Source of the DNA: Micrococcales bacterium 72-143
GTDB taxonomy: Bacteria > Actinomycetota > Actinomycetes > Actinomycetales > Microbacteriaceae
Direction of reading: 5' to 3'
Assembly (NCBI GenBank): GCA_001898835.1
Contig: MKVM01000001.1
Location: 248,001-312,000 of the forward strand
DNA length: 64,000 bases
This document shows positions 48,503-57,002 of the stretch, piece after piece; position 1 is the stretch's first letter; every line of letters starts with the position of its first letter. The notes under the pieces were generated by a model. It had not been told where the DNA came from and made no database searches. It was given only the letters and a program-made list of their open reading frames with translations. Both the position numbers and the translations under genes were made by a program.

Positions 48503-49495
48503 TCACTTCCCGCTACCGGCGTCGTCGCCCGTGGGCGCCGCGCAGGGGGCGTAGGGCTGCAGGATCGACGAGCCGCACGCGTCGGTGACGTACTGCGGCG
48601 CGGGGCCCATGAACGGGATCGCCCCGAGGATGCAGACGACCACGTAGATCACGAGCAGCTTGATCGGGTGCCAGCCGCGCGTCAGCAGCCACCAGGTGAG
48701 CAGCACGAGGGCGAGCGGCAGCAGCCCCGGCATGATGTGATCGAACACATCCTGCTGGAGCCGCAGATGCGTCTCGCCCACGGTGATGCTGGCGCCCACG
48801 TAGAGCTTCACGAACGACGCGGCGAGACCGCCGAGCACCATGTTCCCGAGCACGCCCGCACCGAGGATGACCCGGTCCATGAGACCGGACTTGAACACCT
48901 CGGTGACCGCGCTGCGGCCTCGACGGTAGCCCTGCGACATCGCGACCCAGGTCACCCCGAGCACGAACGCCGTGATCAGGATGACGTAGAGGATCGCGCC
49001 CAGCGGGTTTCCGTTGAGATCGGCCAGATCCTGCTCGGCTCCGGCCTTGAGGCCGGTGATCGAGATGCCGAGCGCCAGGAACAGGGGCACCATGATGCCC
49101 TGACCGATCGTGTCGCCGACGCCCGCGAGCGGACCCATGAGTCCGGTCTTCATCGAGTTGATGGCGTCGTCGGGGACCGGCTTGCCGTTCGCCTTCTGCT
49201 CCTCCATCGCGAGGGTCACACCGTGGATCACGGCGCCGAAGTCCGGCGAGGTGTTGAAGAACACCAGGTGCCGCTTGAGCGCCTGCCGGGTCTGCTCCTC
49301 GTCGCCCCCGTAGAGGCGCTTGATGGCGGGTGTCATCGAGTGCGCGAAGGCGGTTGCCTGCAGGCGCTCGTAGTTGTAGTTGGAGTGCGAGAAGAACTGC
49401 CAGATGAGGTAGGTCTTCACCAGGTCGCGCTTGGTGAGGCGCTTCTCCAACTCCTCCGACTCCTCGGCCGGAGCGCTGTTGATCGTGTCGCTCAC
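48503..49495 (-). CDS. PTS mannose-family IID component
   Basis: A 330-residue membrane subunit that forms the sugar channel with IIC. N-terminal signature LTKRDLVKTYLIWQFFSHSNYNYERLQ is followed by LVFFNTSPDFGAVIHGVTLAMEEQKA and the conserved GLMGPLAGVGDTIGQG. C-terminal helices follow (LLPLALVLLTWWLLTRGWHP, LLVIYVVVCILGAIPF). The family is the mannose/fructose/sorbose class. The final 25 residues after the last helix contain two cysteines and are unusual. It overlaps IIC by four bases. Confidence 0.95.
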   Translation of the reverse strand: MSDTINSAPAEESEELEKRLTKRDLVKTYLIWQFFSHSNYNYERLQATAFAHSMTPAIKRLYGGDEEQTRQALKRHLVFFNTSPDFGAVIHGVTLAMEEQKANGKPVPDDAINSMKTGLMGPLAGVGDTIGQGIMVPLFLALGISITGLKAGAEQDLADLNGNPLGAILYVILITAFVLGVTWVAMSQGYRRGRSAVTEVFKSGLMDRVILGAGVLGNMVLGGLAASFVKLYVGASITVGETHLRLQQDVFDHIMPGLLPLALVLLTWWLLTRGWHPIKLLVIYVVVCILGAIPFMGPAPQYVTDACGSSILQPYAPCAAPTGDDAGSGK

Positions 49496-50511
49496 TTGTC
49501 TGCTCCCTTCGTGTCTCCCGCGGCGACGCGAGCGGCGCCCTGGGCGCGGCGCTCAGCGAGCGAGGAACGCCCGCTGCCGCCGGTGCTGGCACCGGCGAGG
49601 GCGGCGCCCCCACCGATGAAGGTGATGTGGAGGAAGGCGAGCGCGACGCCGATGACCGCGAGGAGCATGATCGACATCGAGCTGCCCAGGATGACCATCG
49701 AGAGGTAGCCGAGGAAGAAGTACGGCACGGCGCTCCCGCGGAAGATGAACCGCATGTTCATCGCGATACCGATCGCCGGCAGCACGCCGCCCGCGATCGC
49801 CAGGCCGGACAGCAGCCAGATCGGGAAGGTGCCGAGCAGGTCGACGATGAAGCCGGTTCCGAGGAACACGGCGATCGTGACCGGCACCGCGGTGATCAGG
49901 AACAGCCAGAGCTGCGGGTAGAGCACGTTCGCACGGACGACGCCTCCGATATCGGCGCGTTCGGCCGCCCGGTCCGCGGCGTGCGCGAACGCGGAGTCGA
50001 CCGTCATGCGGGCGTTCCAGACGAGCGTGCCGAGCAGTCCGATCGGGACCGCCAGCGCGAGCGCCTCGCCGTAGCTCAAACCACCCGCGAGGGCGATCGT
50101 CGTGCCGATCCATCCGGCCAGCGCGGGGTCACCGGGAATCGACCCGCCCGCGCTGATGAAGCCCAGGTAGACGAGGTTGATCGCCGCGCCGATGAGGGCG
50201 CCCTGCCCTGGGTCCCCGAGGATGATGCCGACGAGCAGACCCGCGACGAGCGGACGGTAGAGCGTGTAGAACGACACGCCCGCGAGCCACGGGGCCTGCG
50301 AGAGGTAGTACCCCAGGCCGATCAGCAGCGCCTGGATGAAGGTGACCGTCGGGGCGCCGGCTTCGGCCGCCTTGGGGCCCTCCGCGTACGCCTGCGCGAT
50401 CGTCGGGATCCCGACCAGCAGGATGACCGTGGAGACGCCGACGGCGATCTTCCCCGAGGTCGTCAGCCCGATGACCCGACGACGCGGGCGGGCGGTGAAC
50501 AGGTGCCTCAC
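49492..50511 (-). CDS. PTS mannose-family IIC component
   Basis: A 339-residue membrane permease subunit. Motifs include ALLIGLGYYLSQAPWLAGVSFYTLYRPLVAGLLVGIILGDPGQGALIGAAINLVYLGF and GGSIPGDPALAGWIGTTIALAGG, seen in stretches, typical of IIC of the sorbose/mannose class. It lengthens at the C-terminus with a Gly/Ser/Ala-rich tail of about 40 residues. Start is a GTG at 50511, overlapping the IIB stop as GTGA. The sugar cannot be inferred from sequence alone. Confidence 0.94.
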   Translation of the reverse strand: MRHLFTARPRRRVIGLTTSGKIAVGVSTVILLVGIPTIAQAYAEGPKAAEAGAPTVTFIQALLIGLGYYLSQAPWLAGVSFYTLYRPLVAGLLVGIILGDPGQGALIGAAINLVYLGFISAGGSIPGDPALAGWIGTTIALAGGLSYGEALALAVPIGLLGTLVWNARMTVDSAFAHAADRAAERADIGGVVRANVLYPQLWLFLITAVPVTIAVFLGTGFIVDLLGTFPIWLLSGLAIAGGVLPAIGIAMNMRFIFRGSAVPYFFLGYLSMVILGSSMSIMLLAVIGVALAFLHITFIGGGAALAGASTGGSGRSSLAERRAQGAARVAAGDTKGADK

Positions 50512-51002
50512 GAGTGAACCTCGCTCTTCTTGTCGACCGACGAGAACGGAGTCGGACTGTCGTCCGCGACGATGCGCAGCTCGACCCGGGTGCCCCGGCG
50601 TTCGAGTTCACGCATCGCTTCGAGCTCCTCCGGGCTCGCCGAGATGTTCTTGTAGAGGGGGGACCGGCCGGGGGCCGCTCCCATGCCACCGACGTTGAGC
50701 ACGTCGATGGGGGCGCCGGCCTCGACGAGCTGCAGGGCGACCCGCGGGCTCTTGACCAGCACGAACGTCGCGATGTCGGACGCGGCGAGCTCCTTCACGG
50801 CCTGGGCACCATCGGCCACACCGTGAACCTCGACCTCGACGCCTTCGGGGGCGGCGAGCTCGATGACTTCCCGGAGGAAGTCGTCCTGAGCGGTCGCGTC
50901 GTCGACGACGACGATGACCTCCGCGCCGAGGGCGCGGAGCCACACGGCGATGACCTGGCCGTGTATCAGGCGGTCATCTACTCTGACCAGTTTCAATGTC
51001 AT
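50508..51002 (-). CDS. PTS mannose-family IIB component
   Basis: A 164-residue cytoplasmic phosphotransfer domain that receives phosphate from IIA and passes it to the sugar. The active His is residue 14 in VRVDDRLIHGQVIAVW. VLNVGGMG and the PLYKNIS segment are typical of the sorbose-class IIB. The ATG at 51002 has an ideal GGAGG ribosome site, so an upstream in-frame start is not needed. It is 29 bases after IIA. Confidence 0.95.
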   Translation of the reverse strand: MTLKLVRVDDRLIHGQVIAVWLRALGAEVIVVVDDATAQDDFLREVIELAAPEGVEVEVHGVADGAQAVKELAASDIATFVLVKSPRVALQLVEAGAPIDVLNVGGMGAAPGRSPLYKNISASPEELEAMRELERRGTRVELRIVADDSPTPFSSVDKKSEVHS

Positions 51003-51031
51003 AGTGCCTCCTTGCACGTTGACGGGGGTGG

Positions 51032-51421
51032 TTACGCCGATGGGGTCGAGGTCGACACGATGCGTGCGGCGGTCGCCTCGCGCATCTGATCGAGAGCCTC
51101 CGGGCTGAGGTCGTCGGCGAAAGCGACCTCGAGAAGAAGGGGCAGCGACACGGCGGACATCAGCACGACATCCGGGTGCTCGCGCAGCACGAGACGGGCG
51201 ACGTTGTGGGGCGTGCCGCCGAACAGATCCGTCAGCACTATGGCCGGGGCGGACTCGGCGATGGCGTTCCGCAGTTCCGCGGCGAAGTCGTTCGGCGTGA
51301 CCCCGGGCTGCAGGCCCAGCGCCCGGACGTTGTCGAGCGCCCCGCCGATCATGCGGGCGGACTCCACGAGGGAGACCGGGAAGGGGCCGTGGCCGACCAC
51401 GAGGATGTTCGGGTTGGTCAA
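51032..51421 (-). CDS. PTS mannose-family IIA component
   Basis: A 129-residue domain phosphorylated by HPr, with the active His at residue 11 in NILVVGHGPFPVSL and VLTDLFGGTPHNVARLVL typical of EIIA-Man. I chose TTG 51421 because GAGGAG lies six bases ahead. An in-frame ATG at 51454 lies inside the operator, about a dozen bases from the predicted transcription start, and has no ribosome site. It is the first gene of the ten-gene operon IIA-IIB-IIC-IID-DMT-ADH-aldolase-ALDH-HPr-EI. Confidence 0.92.
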   Translation of the reverse strand: MTNPNILVVGHGPFPVSLVESARMIGGALDNVRALGLQPGVTPNDFAAELRNAIAESAPAIVLTDLFGGTPHNVARLVLREHPDVVLMSAVSLPLLLEVAFADDLSPEALDQMREATAARIVSTSTPSA

Positions 51422-51439
51422 TTCGCTCTCCTCATTGAG

Positions 51440-51467
51440 TGCAAACACTTGCATGCAATATCTTGCA
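51440..51467. promoter_or_regulatory. Abutting pair of 14-bp palindromic operators
   Basis: TGCAAACACTTGCA (51440-51453) is followed directly by TGCAATATCTTGCA (51454-51467): two perfect TGCAA-N4-TTGCA palindromes with no gap, in the intergenic region between the divergent SorC-type regulator and the IIA gene. It lies at or just after the predicted start of PTS transcription. It is the obvious binding site for the regulator encoded at 51598-52572. Confidence 0.8.
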
Positions 51468-51473
51468 GTGGTG

Positions 51474-51504
51474 ATAATCAACCAGACGCGGGGAGTCGTG
51501 TCAA
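51474..51504 (-). promoter_or_regulatory. PTS operon promoter
   Basis: On the minus strand a perfect -35 TTGACA (51499-51504) and a -10-like TGATTA or GATTAT (51474-51480) are 18-19 bases apart. Transcription would start at about 51465-51468, inside the second operator palindrome, so a bound repressor would block initiation. Confidence 0.65.
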
Positions 51505-51556
51505 GCACCGATCGGCTCCCCGTGTCGTGACGCCGGTGGCGCGGGATCGCGCCCGC

Positions 51557-51562
51557 TAGAAT
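51557..51562 (+). promoter_or_regulatory. Candidate -10 of the SorC-type regulator gene
   Basis: TAGAAT lies 36 bases before the regulator start on the plus strand. No convincing -35 is seen at 16-18 bases upstream, as is common in GC-rich actinobacterial promoters. The operator pair lies 90-117 bases further upstream. Confidence 0.4.
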
Positions 51563-51597
51563 CGCGTTCGCGTCAGCGCAAGAGAGGCGGTCGGCAG

Positions 51598-52572
51598 ATG
51601 CGCACCAAGGCATCCCGCGACGCGACCCTCCGCCTGGTCGGCGAGCTCTACTACCTGCGCGGCATGGGCCTCAAAGACGTTGCCGCAGTCATCGGCCAGA
51701 GCACCGCGACCGTCTCCCGCATGCTCCAGCAGGCGCGCGATCGCGGCATCGTCCGCATCGAGGTCGTGCCCGCCGACACCGACACCGCGGGCCTCGCGAC
51801 GGACCTGAGCGATGCGCTCGACGTCGAGTGCCTCATCCTCCCGGCCCACGGAACGGATGCGGTGAGTTCGTCACGCAGCCTGGGCGCCGAGGCCGCCGAG
51901 ATCGTCGCCGCACGCCTGCCGCAGCGGGGCGTCGTCGGCCTCGCCGCCGGCCACACGCTGCACGCCCTCGTCGGCTCGCTCCCGCGCCAGGACCGGCACG
52001 AACTGCAGCTGGTCCCCGCGATCGGCGGCTACCACCCCGTGCACCCGCACCTCGACACCAACGCGCTCAGCCGCGAGGCGGCCAAGCGGCTCAACTGCCT
52101 GGCACGCTCCGTGCTCGCACCCGCGTCCGTCGAGAGCGCCGAGGCGCGCGAGGTGCTGCTCAGCGACCCGGTCATCCGCGAGGCGACAGCCCTCTGGGAC
52201 GAGGTCGACACGACCGTCTACTCCACCAGCGCACCGGCCGAGGTCGTGCAGCCCGGCTTCTCCGTCATGGAGACCATCCGCAACCGCACGCGGGAGGAGC
52301 TCATCGCCCACGGGATGGTGGGCGACATCTTCGGGCACCTCTACGACATCACCGGCGACCTCGAGCAGGATCGCTGGAACGGCATGCTCATCTCGATGTC
52401 GATCGAGCAGGTGCGGCGCGGGCGCGAGAGGATCGCGCTCATCGCGGGCGTCGACAAGGCCAAGAGCGCGCTCGGCATGGCACGCACGCGCGTGCCGAGC
52501 CTCCTGATCATGGACGCGTCCGCCGCGCTCGGCGTGCGCGACCTCCTCGAGGCGGACGCGAGCGCCCGCTGA
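51598..52572 (+). CDS. SorC/DeoR-type sugar-responsive transcriptional regulator
   Basis: A 324-residue regulator. The N-terminal HTH (about residues 12-48; LVGELYYLRGMGLKDVAAVIGQSTATVSRMLQQARDRGIV spans it) is followed by a sugar-phosphate-binding SorC domain (about 60-315), seen as VGLAAGHTLHALV, LVPAIGG, GMVGDIFGHLYD and IALIAGVDKAKSAL. It is transcribed away from the PTS operon, with the two palindromes between them, so it probably controls that operon in response to the phosphorylated substrate. Start ATG 51598, with GAGAGG about ten bases before it. Confidence 0.93.
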   Translation: MRTKASRDATLRLVGELYYLRGMGLKDVAAVIGQSTATVSRMLQQARDRGIVRIEVVPADTDTAGLATDLSDALDVECLILPAHGTDAVSSSRSLGAEAAEIVAARLPQRGVVGLAAGHTLHALVGSLPRQDRHELQLVPAIGGYHPVHPHLDTNALSREAAKRLNCLARSVLAPASVESAEAREVLLSDPVIREATALWDEVDTTVYSTSAPAEVVQPGFSVMETIRNRTREELIAHGMVGDIFGHLYDITGDLEQDRWNGMLISMSIEQVRRGRERIALIAGVDKAKSALGMARTRVPSLLIMDASAALGVRDLLEADASAR

Positions 52573-52580
52573 AAGCGAAA

Positions 52581-52602
52581 GGGCCCCGCCGAAGCGGGGC
52601 CC
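52581..52602. terminator. Bidirectional terminator between SorC-type regulator and rpsD
   Basis: A perfect 9-bp stem GGGCCCCGC/GCGGGGCCC with a CGAA tetraloop lies eight bases after the regulator stop and 18 bases after the convergent rpsD stop. The A-rich GAAAGCGAAA on its left gives T-rich RNA for the rpsD direction. Confidence 0.85.
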
Positions 52603-52620
52603 TACTCGATTCTCGGCGCG

Positions 52621-53250
52621 TCAGCGCGCGGCGTAGTACTCCACGACGAGCTGCACGTCACAGGTCACGGGGACCTCGGCGCGCTTCGGGCGACGCACGA
52701 GGCGCGCCTGCAGCTTGTCGAGCTCGACCTCGAGGTAGCCCGGAGTCTTCGGCAGCACGTCGACGTGACCGCCGGCCGCGGCGACCTGGAACGGCTCGGT
52801 GCCCTCGGAGCGGGTCTTGACGTGGACGAGCTGGCCCGGCTTCACGCGGAACGACGGGCGGTCGACGATCTGGCCGTCGACCATGATGTGGCGGTGCACC
52901 ACGAACTGGCGGGCCTGCGCCGTGGTGCGGGCGAAGCCGGCGCGCAGCACGAGCGCGTCGAGACGCATCTCGAGCAGCTCCACGAGGTTCTCACCGGTGA
53001 GGCCCTGCGTGCGGCGGGCCTCGTTGAAGACGATGCGCAGCTGCTTCTCGCGGATGCCGTACTGCTCGCGCAGGCGCTGCTTCTCGCGCAGACGCACGGC
53101 GTAGTCGCTGTCGGCCTTGCGCTTCGTGCGGCCGTGCTCACCCGGAGCGTAGGGACGCTTCTCGAGGTACTTGGCGGCCTTCGGCGTCAGCGGGATGCCG
53201 AGCGCACGGGACAGGCGGACCTTGCGGCGGTCCTGGGACTTGGTGACCAA
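52621..53250 (-). CDS. rpsD: 30S ribosomal protein S4
   Basis: Primary 16S rRNA-binding protein of the small subunit. It has 209 residues, the expected length, with RRKVRLSRALGIPLTPKAAKY, the SRSRPYAPGEHG-like KRPYAPGEHGR segment, LLEMRLDALVLRAGFARTTAQARQFVVHRHI (S4 domain) and the end VVEYYAAR. The start appears to be TTG at 53250 (read MVTKSQDRRK), six bases after GGAAGGAA. An in-frame ATG seven codons upstream overlaps that ribosome site and adds residues not found in the family. This is a lone rpsD, outside the alpha operon. About 150 bases without a gene precede it. Confidence 0.95.
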   Translation of the reverse strand: MVTKSQDRRKVRLSRALGIPLTPKAAKYLEKRPYAPGEHGRTKRKADSDYAVRLREKQRLREQYGIREKQLRIVFNEARRTQGLTGENLVELLEMRLDALVLRAGFARTTAQARQFVVHRHIMVDGQIVDRPSFRVKPGQLVHVKTRSEGTEPFQVAAAGGHVDVLPKTPGYLEVELDKLQARLVRRPKRAEVPVTCDVQLVVEYYAAR

Positions 53251-53399
53251 GGATGGTTCCTTCCAACACATGGCCGCGTCTCTCGCGGCTCACAGACGTG
53301 CATCCCGCCATCCGGCGCTCCGGGCGCACGTCGACGCGACCGGCGGATCTGAGGGTGGGATGTGTTCGGAGTCGAACCTGACGATCCTACCAGAGATCC

Positions 53400-54785
53400 C
53401 TACTCCCCCTGCGGCTCCTCGCGTTTGGGCATGGGCTGCCCCGTGAGCAGGGCCCGGAGTCGCTCGAGGCGCGGCCCCACCTCGCGCTCGTAGCCGTTGC
53501 CGGTGGGGTCGTAGTAGCGGGTTCCCCGCAGTTCGTCGGGAAGGTACTGCTGCTCCGCCACGCTGTACGCGGCGTCGTGCGCGTACTTGTAGCCCTTGCC
53601 GTGGCCGAGGCGCTTGGCCCCCGGGTAGTGCGCGTCGCGCAGGTGCACCGGAACCCGCCCGATCCGACCGGCGCGGACATCCGCGATCGCCTTGTCGAGG
53701 GCCAGGTAGGAGGCGTTCGACTTGGGCGCCGTCGCGAGGTACACGACCGCCTCCGCGAGGAGGATGCGCCCCTCCGGCATGCCGATCAGCTGCACCCCCT
53801 CGGCGGCGGACACCGCGACCGAGAGGGCGTTCGGATCGGCCATGCCGATGTCTTCCGCAGCGGAGATCATGATGCGGCGCGCGATGAACCGCGGGTCCTC
53901 CCCCGCCTCGATCATGCGGGCGAGGTAGTGGAGGGCGGCGTCGACATCCGAGCCGCGCACCGACTTGATGAACGCGCTGATGACGTCGTAGTGCTCGTCA
54001 CCCTGCCGGTCGTAGCGCAGCAGCGCACGGTCGACCGTCGCCGCGACGATCTCGGCCGTGATCTCCGGCGTCCGCCCCTCCTCGCCCGTGCCGGGGGCGG
54101 CGGCGACGGTGGCGGCGGCCTCGAGCGCGGTGAGCGCTCGGCGCGCGTCGCCCGAGGCGAGCCGGATGATCGCGGCACGCGCGTCGGCGCTCAGCTCCAC
54201 CACGCCGTCGAGGCCCCGCGGGTCGGCGACCGCGCGGTCGATCAGGACGCCGAGGTCGTCCTCGGAGAGCGGCTCGAGTGTGAGCAGCAGGGAGCGCGAG
54301 AGCAGCGGCGCGATGACCGAGAACGACGGGTTCTCGGTGGTCGCGGCGACGAGGATCACCCAGCCGTTCTCGACCCCCGGGAGCAGCGCGTCCTGCTGCG
54401 CCTTCGTGAAGCGGTGGATCTCGTCGAGGAACAGCACCGTCGAGACGCCGTAGAGGTCGCGGGTGGAGCGCGCCTCCTCCATCACCTGCCGCACGTCCTT
54501 GACGCCTGCCGTCACCGCGGAGAGCTCGACGAAGTGCCGCCCCGAGCTGCGCGCGATCGCCTGCGCCAGCGTCGTCTTGCCGGTTCCCGGCGGGCCCCAC
54601 AGGATCACGGACACCGAGCCCGACGCCTCCGCCGCGTCGCGAGCTGTGGCATCGCGGGCCAGGTTCACGAGCGGCGAGCCCGCGCCCAGCAGGTGCCGCT
54701 GGCCCGCGACCTCCTCGAGCGAGGTGGGACGCATCCGCACGGCCAGTGGCGTCGACCCCGTGCGGAGTCCCTGCTGGCCGGTCAT
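53400..54785 (-). CDS. rarA: Replication-associated recombination protein A (MgsA/RarA AAA ATPase)
   Basis: Clamp-loader-like AAA+ ATPase acting at stalled replication forks. The 461-residue protein has Walker [16 protein letters not shown] (about residue 60), Walker [18 protein letters not shown], sensor [12 protein letters not shown] and [12 protein letters not shown]. The C-terminal helical tetramer domain has [13 protein letters not shown] and [25 protein letters not shown] at 54785. It is read away from the cyclophilin gene and toward rpsD. Confidence 0.95.
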   Translation of the reverse strand: MTGQQGLRTGSTPLAVRMRPTSLEEVAGQRHLLGAGSPLVNLARDATARDAAEASGSVSVILWGPPGTGKTTLAQAIARSSGRHFVELSAVTAGVKDVRQVMEEARSTRDLYGVSTVLFLDEIHRFTKAQQDALLPGVENGWVILVAATTENPSFSVIAPLLSRSLLLTLEPLSEDDLGVLIDRAVADPRGLDGVVELSADARAAIIRLASGDARRALTALEAAATVAAAPGTGEEGRTPEITAEIVAATVDRALLRYDRQGDEHYDVISAFIKSVRGSDVDAALHYLARMIEAGEDPRFIARRIMISAAEDIGMADPNALSVAVSAAEGVQLIGMPEGRILLAEAVVYLATAPKSNASYLALDKAIADVRAGRIGRVPVHLRDAHYPGAKRLGHGKGYKYAHDAAYSVAEQQYLPDELRGTRYYDPTGNGYEREVGPRLERLRALLTGQPMPKREEPQGE

Positions 54786-54831
54786 GCGCTCATGCTAACC
54801 GGGGCGCCCGACGCGCGCCGTCGCCGGTTTG

Positions 54832-54849
54832 GAGCCCTCAGGAGGGCTC
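54832..54849. other. Hairpin in the rarA/cyclophilin divergent region
   Basis: Arms GAGCCCT/AGGGCTC (7 bp) with a CAGG loop, in the 121-base region between divergent rarA and the cyclophilin gene. TTTGGA just before it and TAGAGT just after it are 18 bases apart and could be the cyclophilin promoter with the hairpin between them; this is tentative. Confidence 0.35.
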
Positions 54850-54906
54850 GTTAGAGTTCACGTGGGCCGCGAGGGATGCGGCCCGATCCGTGGGAGAGGA
54901 CCGCGA

Positions 54907-55707
54907 GTGGCATCGAGTCGGCAGCAGCGCGACCAGCGGGAGGCGCGCGAGCGCCTCCGGGCATACCAGGCCCGCCAGGAGGTCCACGAGAAGCAGGGGC
55001 GCCGCCGCCGCCGGGACAACGTCCTCGCGATCGTGGGCGGCGTGCTCGTGGCGGCCCTCGCCGTGACGACCCAGGTGCTCTACTTCACCGCGGGTCCGGG
55101 TGCTCCGGCGCCGGCCCCGTCCGCATCCCCGTCGCCGAGCGCCGAGGCGGGCCAGAACATCGGTGCACCCGACGCCTCCCTCGCGGAGAATCGCGCGTGG
55201 ACGGGCGAGCTCGTGCTGAACGGCGACATCACGCTCGGCCTCTCGCTCGACGGCTCGAAGGCGCCGCAGGCGGTCGCCGGCTGGGTGCAGGATGCCGAGG
55301 ACGGCTACTACACGGGCAAGAGCTGCCACCGCCTCGCCACCTCGGAGGGCTTCTCGTTCCTGCAGTGCGGGTCGCTCGACGGCACGGGCGCGGGTGACCC
55401 CTCCTTCTCCTACGGTCCCATCGAGAACGCCCCGGCCGACAACATCTACCCGGCGGGCACGATCGCGATGGCGCGCGCCTCCGGGAACGCCTACAGCAAC
55501 GGGCACCAGTTCTTCATCGTCACCGCCGACACGACGCTTCCCTCGGATGCCGCGGGCGGTTACACGGTCGTCGGGATGATCACGAGCGGGCTCGACCAGC
55601 TCATCGCGCAGATCACCTCCGCGGGCATCGACCCGGACAAGCTCGACGGCACCGGCGCGGGGGCTCCGCTCGTACCCACCACCATCACGAGCCTGACCCT
55701 GCAATAG
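54907..55707 (+). CDS. Membrane-anchored cyclophilin-type peptidyl-prolyl isomerase
   Basis: A 266-residue protein: a basic cytoplasmic tail (ASSRQQRDQREARERLRAY, coiled-coil prone), one helix (about residues 39-60, VLAIVGGVLVAALAVTTQVLYF), a Pro/Ala/Ser linker and an extracellular cyclophilin domain. The domain has KSCHRLATSEGFSFLQCG, NIYPAGTIAMARA and NGHQFFIVTADTTLP. It would assist folding of exported proteins. The catalytic Arg of the FHR motif is represented by CHR. GTG 54907 follows a GAGAGGA ribosome site; longer frames upstream lack family similarity. The DUF349 gene follows 54 bases on. Confidence 0.9.
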   Translation: MASSRQQRDQREARERLRAYQARQEVHEKQGRRRRRDNVLAIVGGVLVAALAVTTQVLYFTAGPGAPAPAPSASPSPSAEAGQNIGAPDASLAENRAWTGELVLNGDITLGLSLDGSKAPQAVAGWVQDAEDGYYTGKSCHRLATSEGFSFLQCGSLDGTGAGDPSFSYGPIENAPADNIYPAGTIAMARASGNAYSNGHQFFIVTADTTLPSDAAGGYTVVGMITSGLDQLIAQITSAGIDPDKLDGTGAGAPLVPTTITSLTLQ

Positions 55708-55761
55708 GCTGACACGGGCCGGAGAGAGGCACCGGCCGACGACGCGAAAGCAGGAGATGCA

Positions 55762-56991
55762 GTGAGCGACGAGCAGACGGCCCCGTGGGGCCGCGTCGAC
55801 GACGACGGCACGGTCTACGTCCGCGGGGCGGAGGGTGAACGGGCCGTCGGCCAGTACCCCGACGCCACCGCCGAGGAGGCCCTCGCCTACTACGAGCGCA
55901 AGTTCGCCGAACTCGAGGGGCAGGTGTCGCTCCTGGAGCAGCGGCTGCGGGGCGGCGCACCCGCGCAGGACGTCGCCAAGGCGGTCGCGGCGCTCTCCCC
56001 CACGATTCCCGCGGCGAACGCGGTGGGCGATCTGCAGAGCCTCTCCGATCGGCTCGCGAAGCTGCAGGAGTCCCTCGGTGAGGCCGCCGAGAAGCAGAGC
56101 GCCGAAGCCCAGCAGGCCGTCGCGGATGCGGTGGCCGAGCGGGAGGCGATCGTCGCCGAGGCGGAGGCCCTCGCCGCACAGGACCTCGCGAAGGCGCAGT
56201 GGAAGCAGGTGTCGACTCAGCTCGACGCGCTCTTCTCCCGCTGGCAGACGGCGCAGCACAGCGGCGCGCGCATCCCGAAGAAGGACGGCGACGAGCTCTG
56301 GAAGCGGTTCCGTGGCGCCCGCTCGACGATCGAGTCGGCGCGCAAGGCGTTCTTCGCCGAGCTCGACTCGGTGCACCGCGACGCGCGCGGCCGCAAGCAG
56401 ACCCTCGTCGAGAAGGCGGAGGCCCTCGCCGACAAGGGTGCGGCGGGCATCCCCGAGTACCGTCGGCTGCTCGACGACTGGAAGGCCGCGGGCCGGGCGG
56501 GCAAGAAGGTCGACGACGCCCTCTGGGCGCGGTTCAAGGCCGCCGGCGATGTGCTCTACGGCGCGAAGGCCGAGTCCGACGCGGTCGAGAACGCCGAGTT
56601 CGGTGCCAACCTCGAGAAGAAGCTCGCCCTGCTCGACGAGGCCGAACCGCTCCTCGCGGCGACGGATCGCGTCGCGGCACGCACGACGCTCACCGACATC
56701 CAGCGCCGCTGGGACGAGATCGGCAAGGTGCCGCGCGATCAGGTTCGCGTGATCGAGGATCGCCTGCGCAAGATCGAGACGGCCGTGCGGAAGCTCGACG
56801 ACGAGCACTGGAACCGCACCAACCCCGAGAAGCAGGCGCGCTCCGAGGGCTTCGCAGCCCAGCTGGAGCAGGCCATCGCGAAGGCCGAGGACGAGCTCGC
56901 CGCGGCGAAGGCCGCCGGCGACAAGCGACGGATCGCGAAGGCCGAGGAGGAGCTCGCCGCGAAGCGGGCCTGGCTGTCGGCGCTCGGCTGA
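55762..56991 (+). CDS. DUF349 domain protein
   Basis: A 409-residue, highly charged, largely helical protein with repeated DUF349 units, seen as LFSRWQTAQHSGARIPKKDGDELWKRFRGAR, LLDDWKAAGRAGKKVDDALWARFKAA and IQRRWDEIGKVPRDQVRVIEDRL segments. A short N-terminal beta-rich region (GRVDDDGTVYVRGAEGERAVGQYPDAT) is actinobacterial. No catalytic site is visible; the function is unknown. The family is widespread and often near rsh or rarA in actinobacteria. GTG 55762 has an AGGAG ribosome site eight bases upstream. Long coiled coils are predicted at about 55-150. Confidence 0.88.
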   Translation: MSDEQTAPWGRVDDDGTVYVRGAEGERAVGQYPDATAEEALAYYERKFAELEGQVSLLEQRLRGGAPAQDVAKAVAALSPTIPAANAVGDLQSLSDRLAKLQESLGEAAEKQSAEAQQAVADAVAEREAIVAEAEALAAQDLAKAQWKQVSTQLDALFSRWQTAQHSGARIPKKDGDELWKRFRGARSTIESARKAFFAELDSVHRDARGRKQTLVEKAEALADKGAAGIPEYRRLLDDWKAAGRAGKKVDDALWARFKAAGDVLYGAKAESDAVENAEFGANLEKKLALLDEAEPLLAATDRVAARTTLTDIQRRWDEIGKVPRDQVRVIEDRLRKIETAVRKLDDEHWNRTNPEKQARSEGFAAQLEQAIAKAEDELAAAKAAGDKRRIAKAEEELAAKRAWLSALG

Positions 56992-57002
56992 CCCGCCTCG
57001 GG

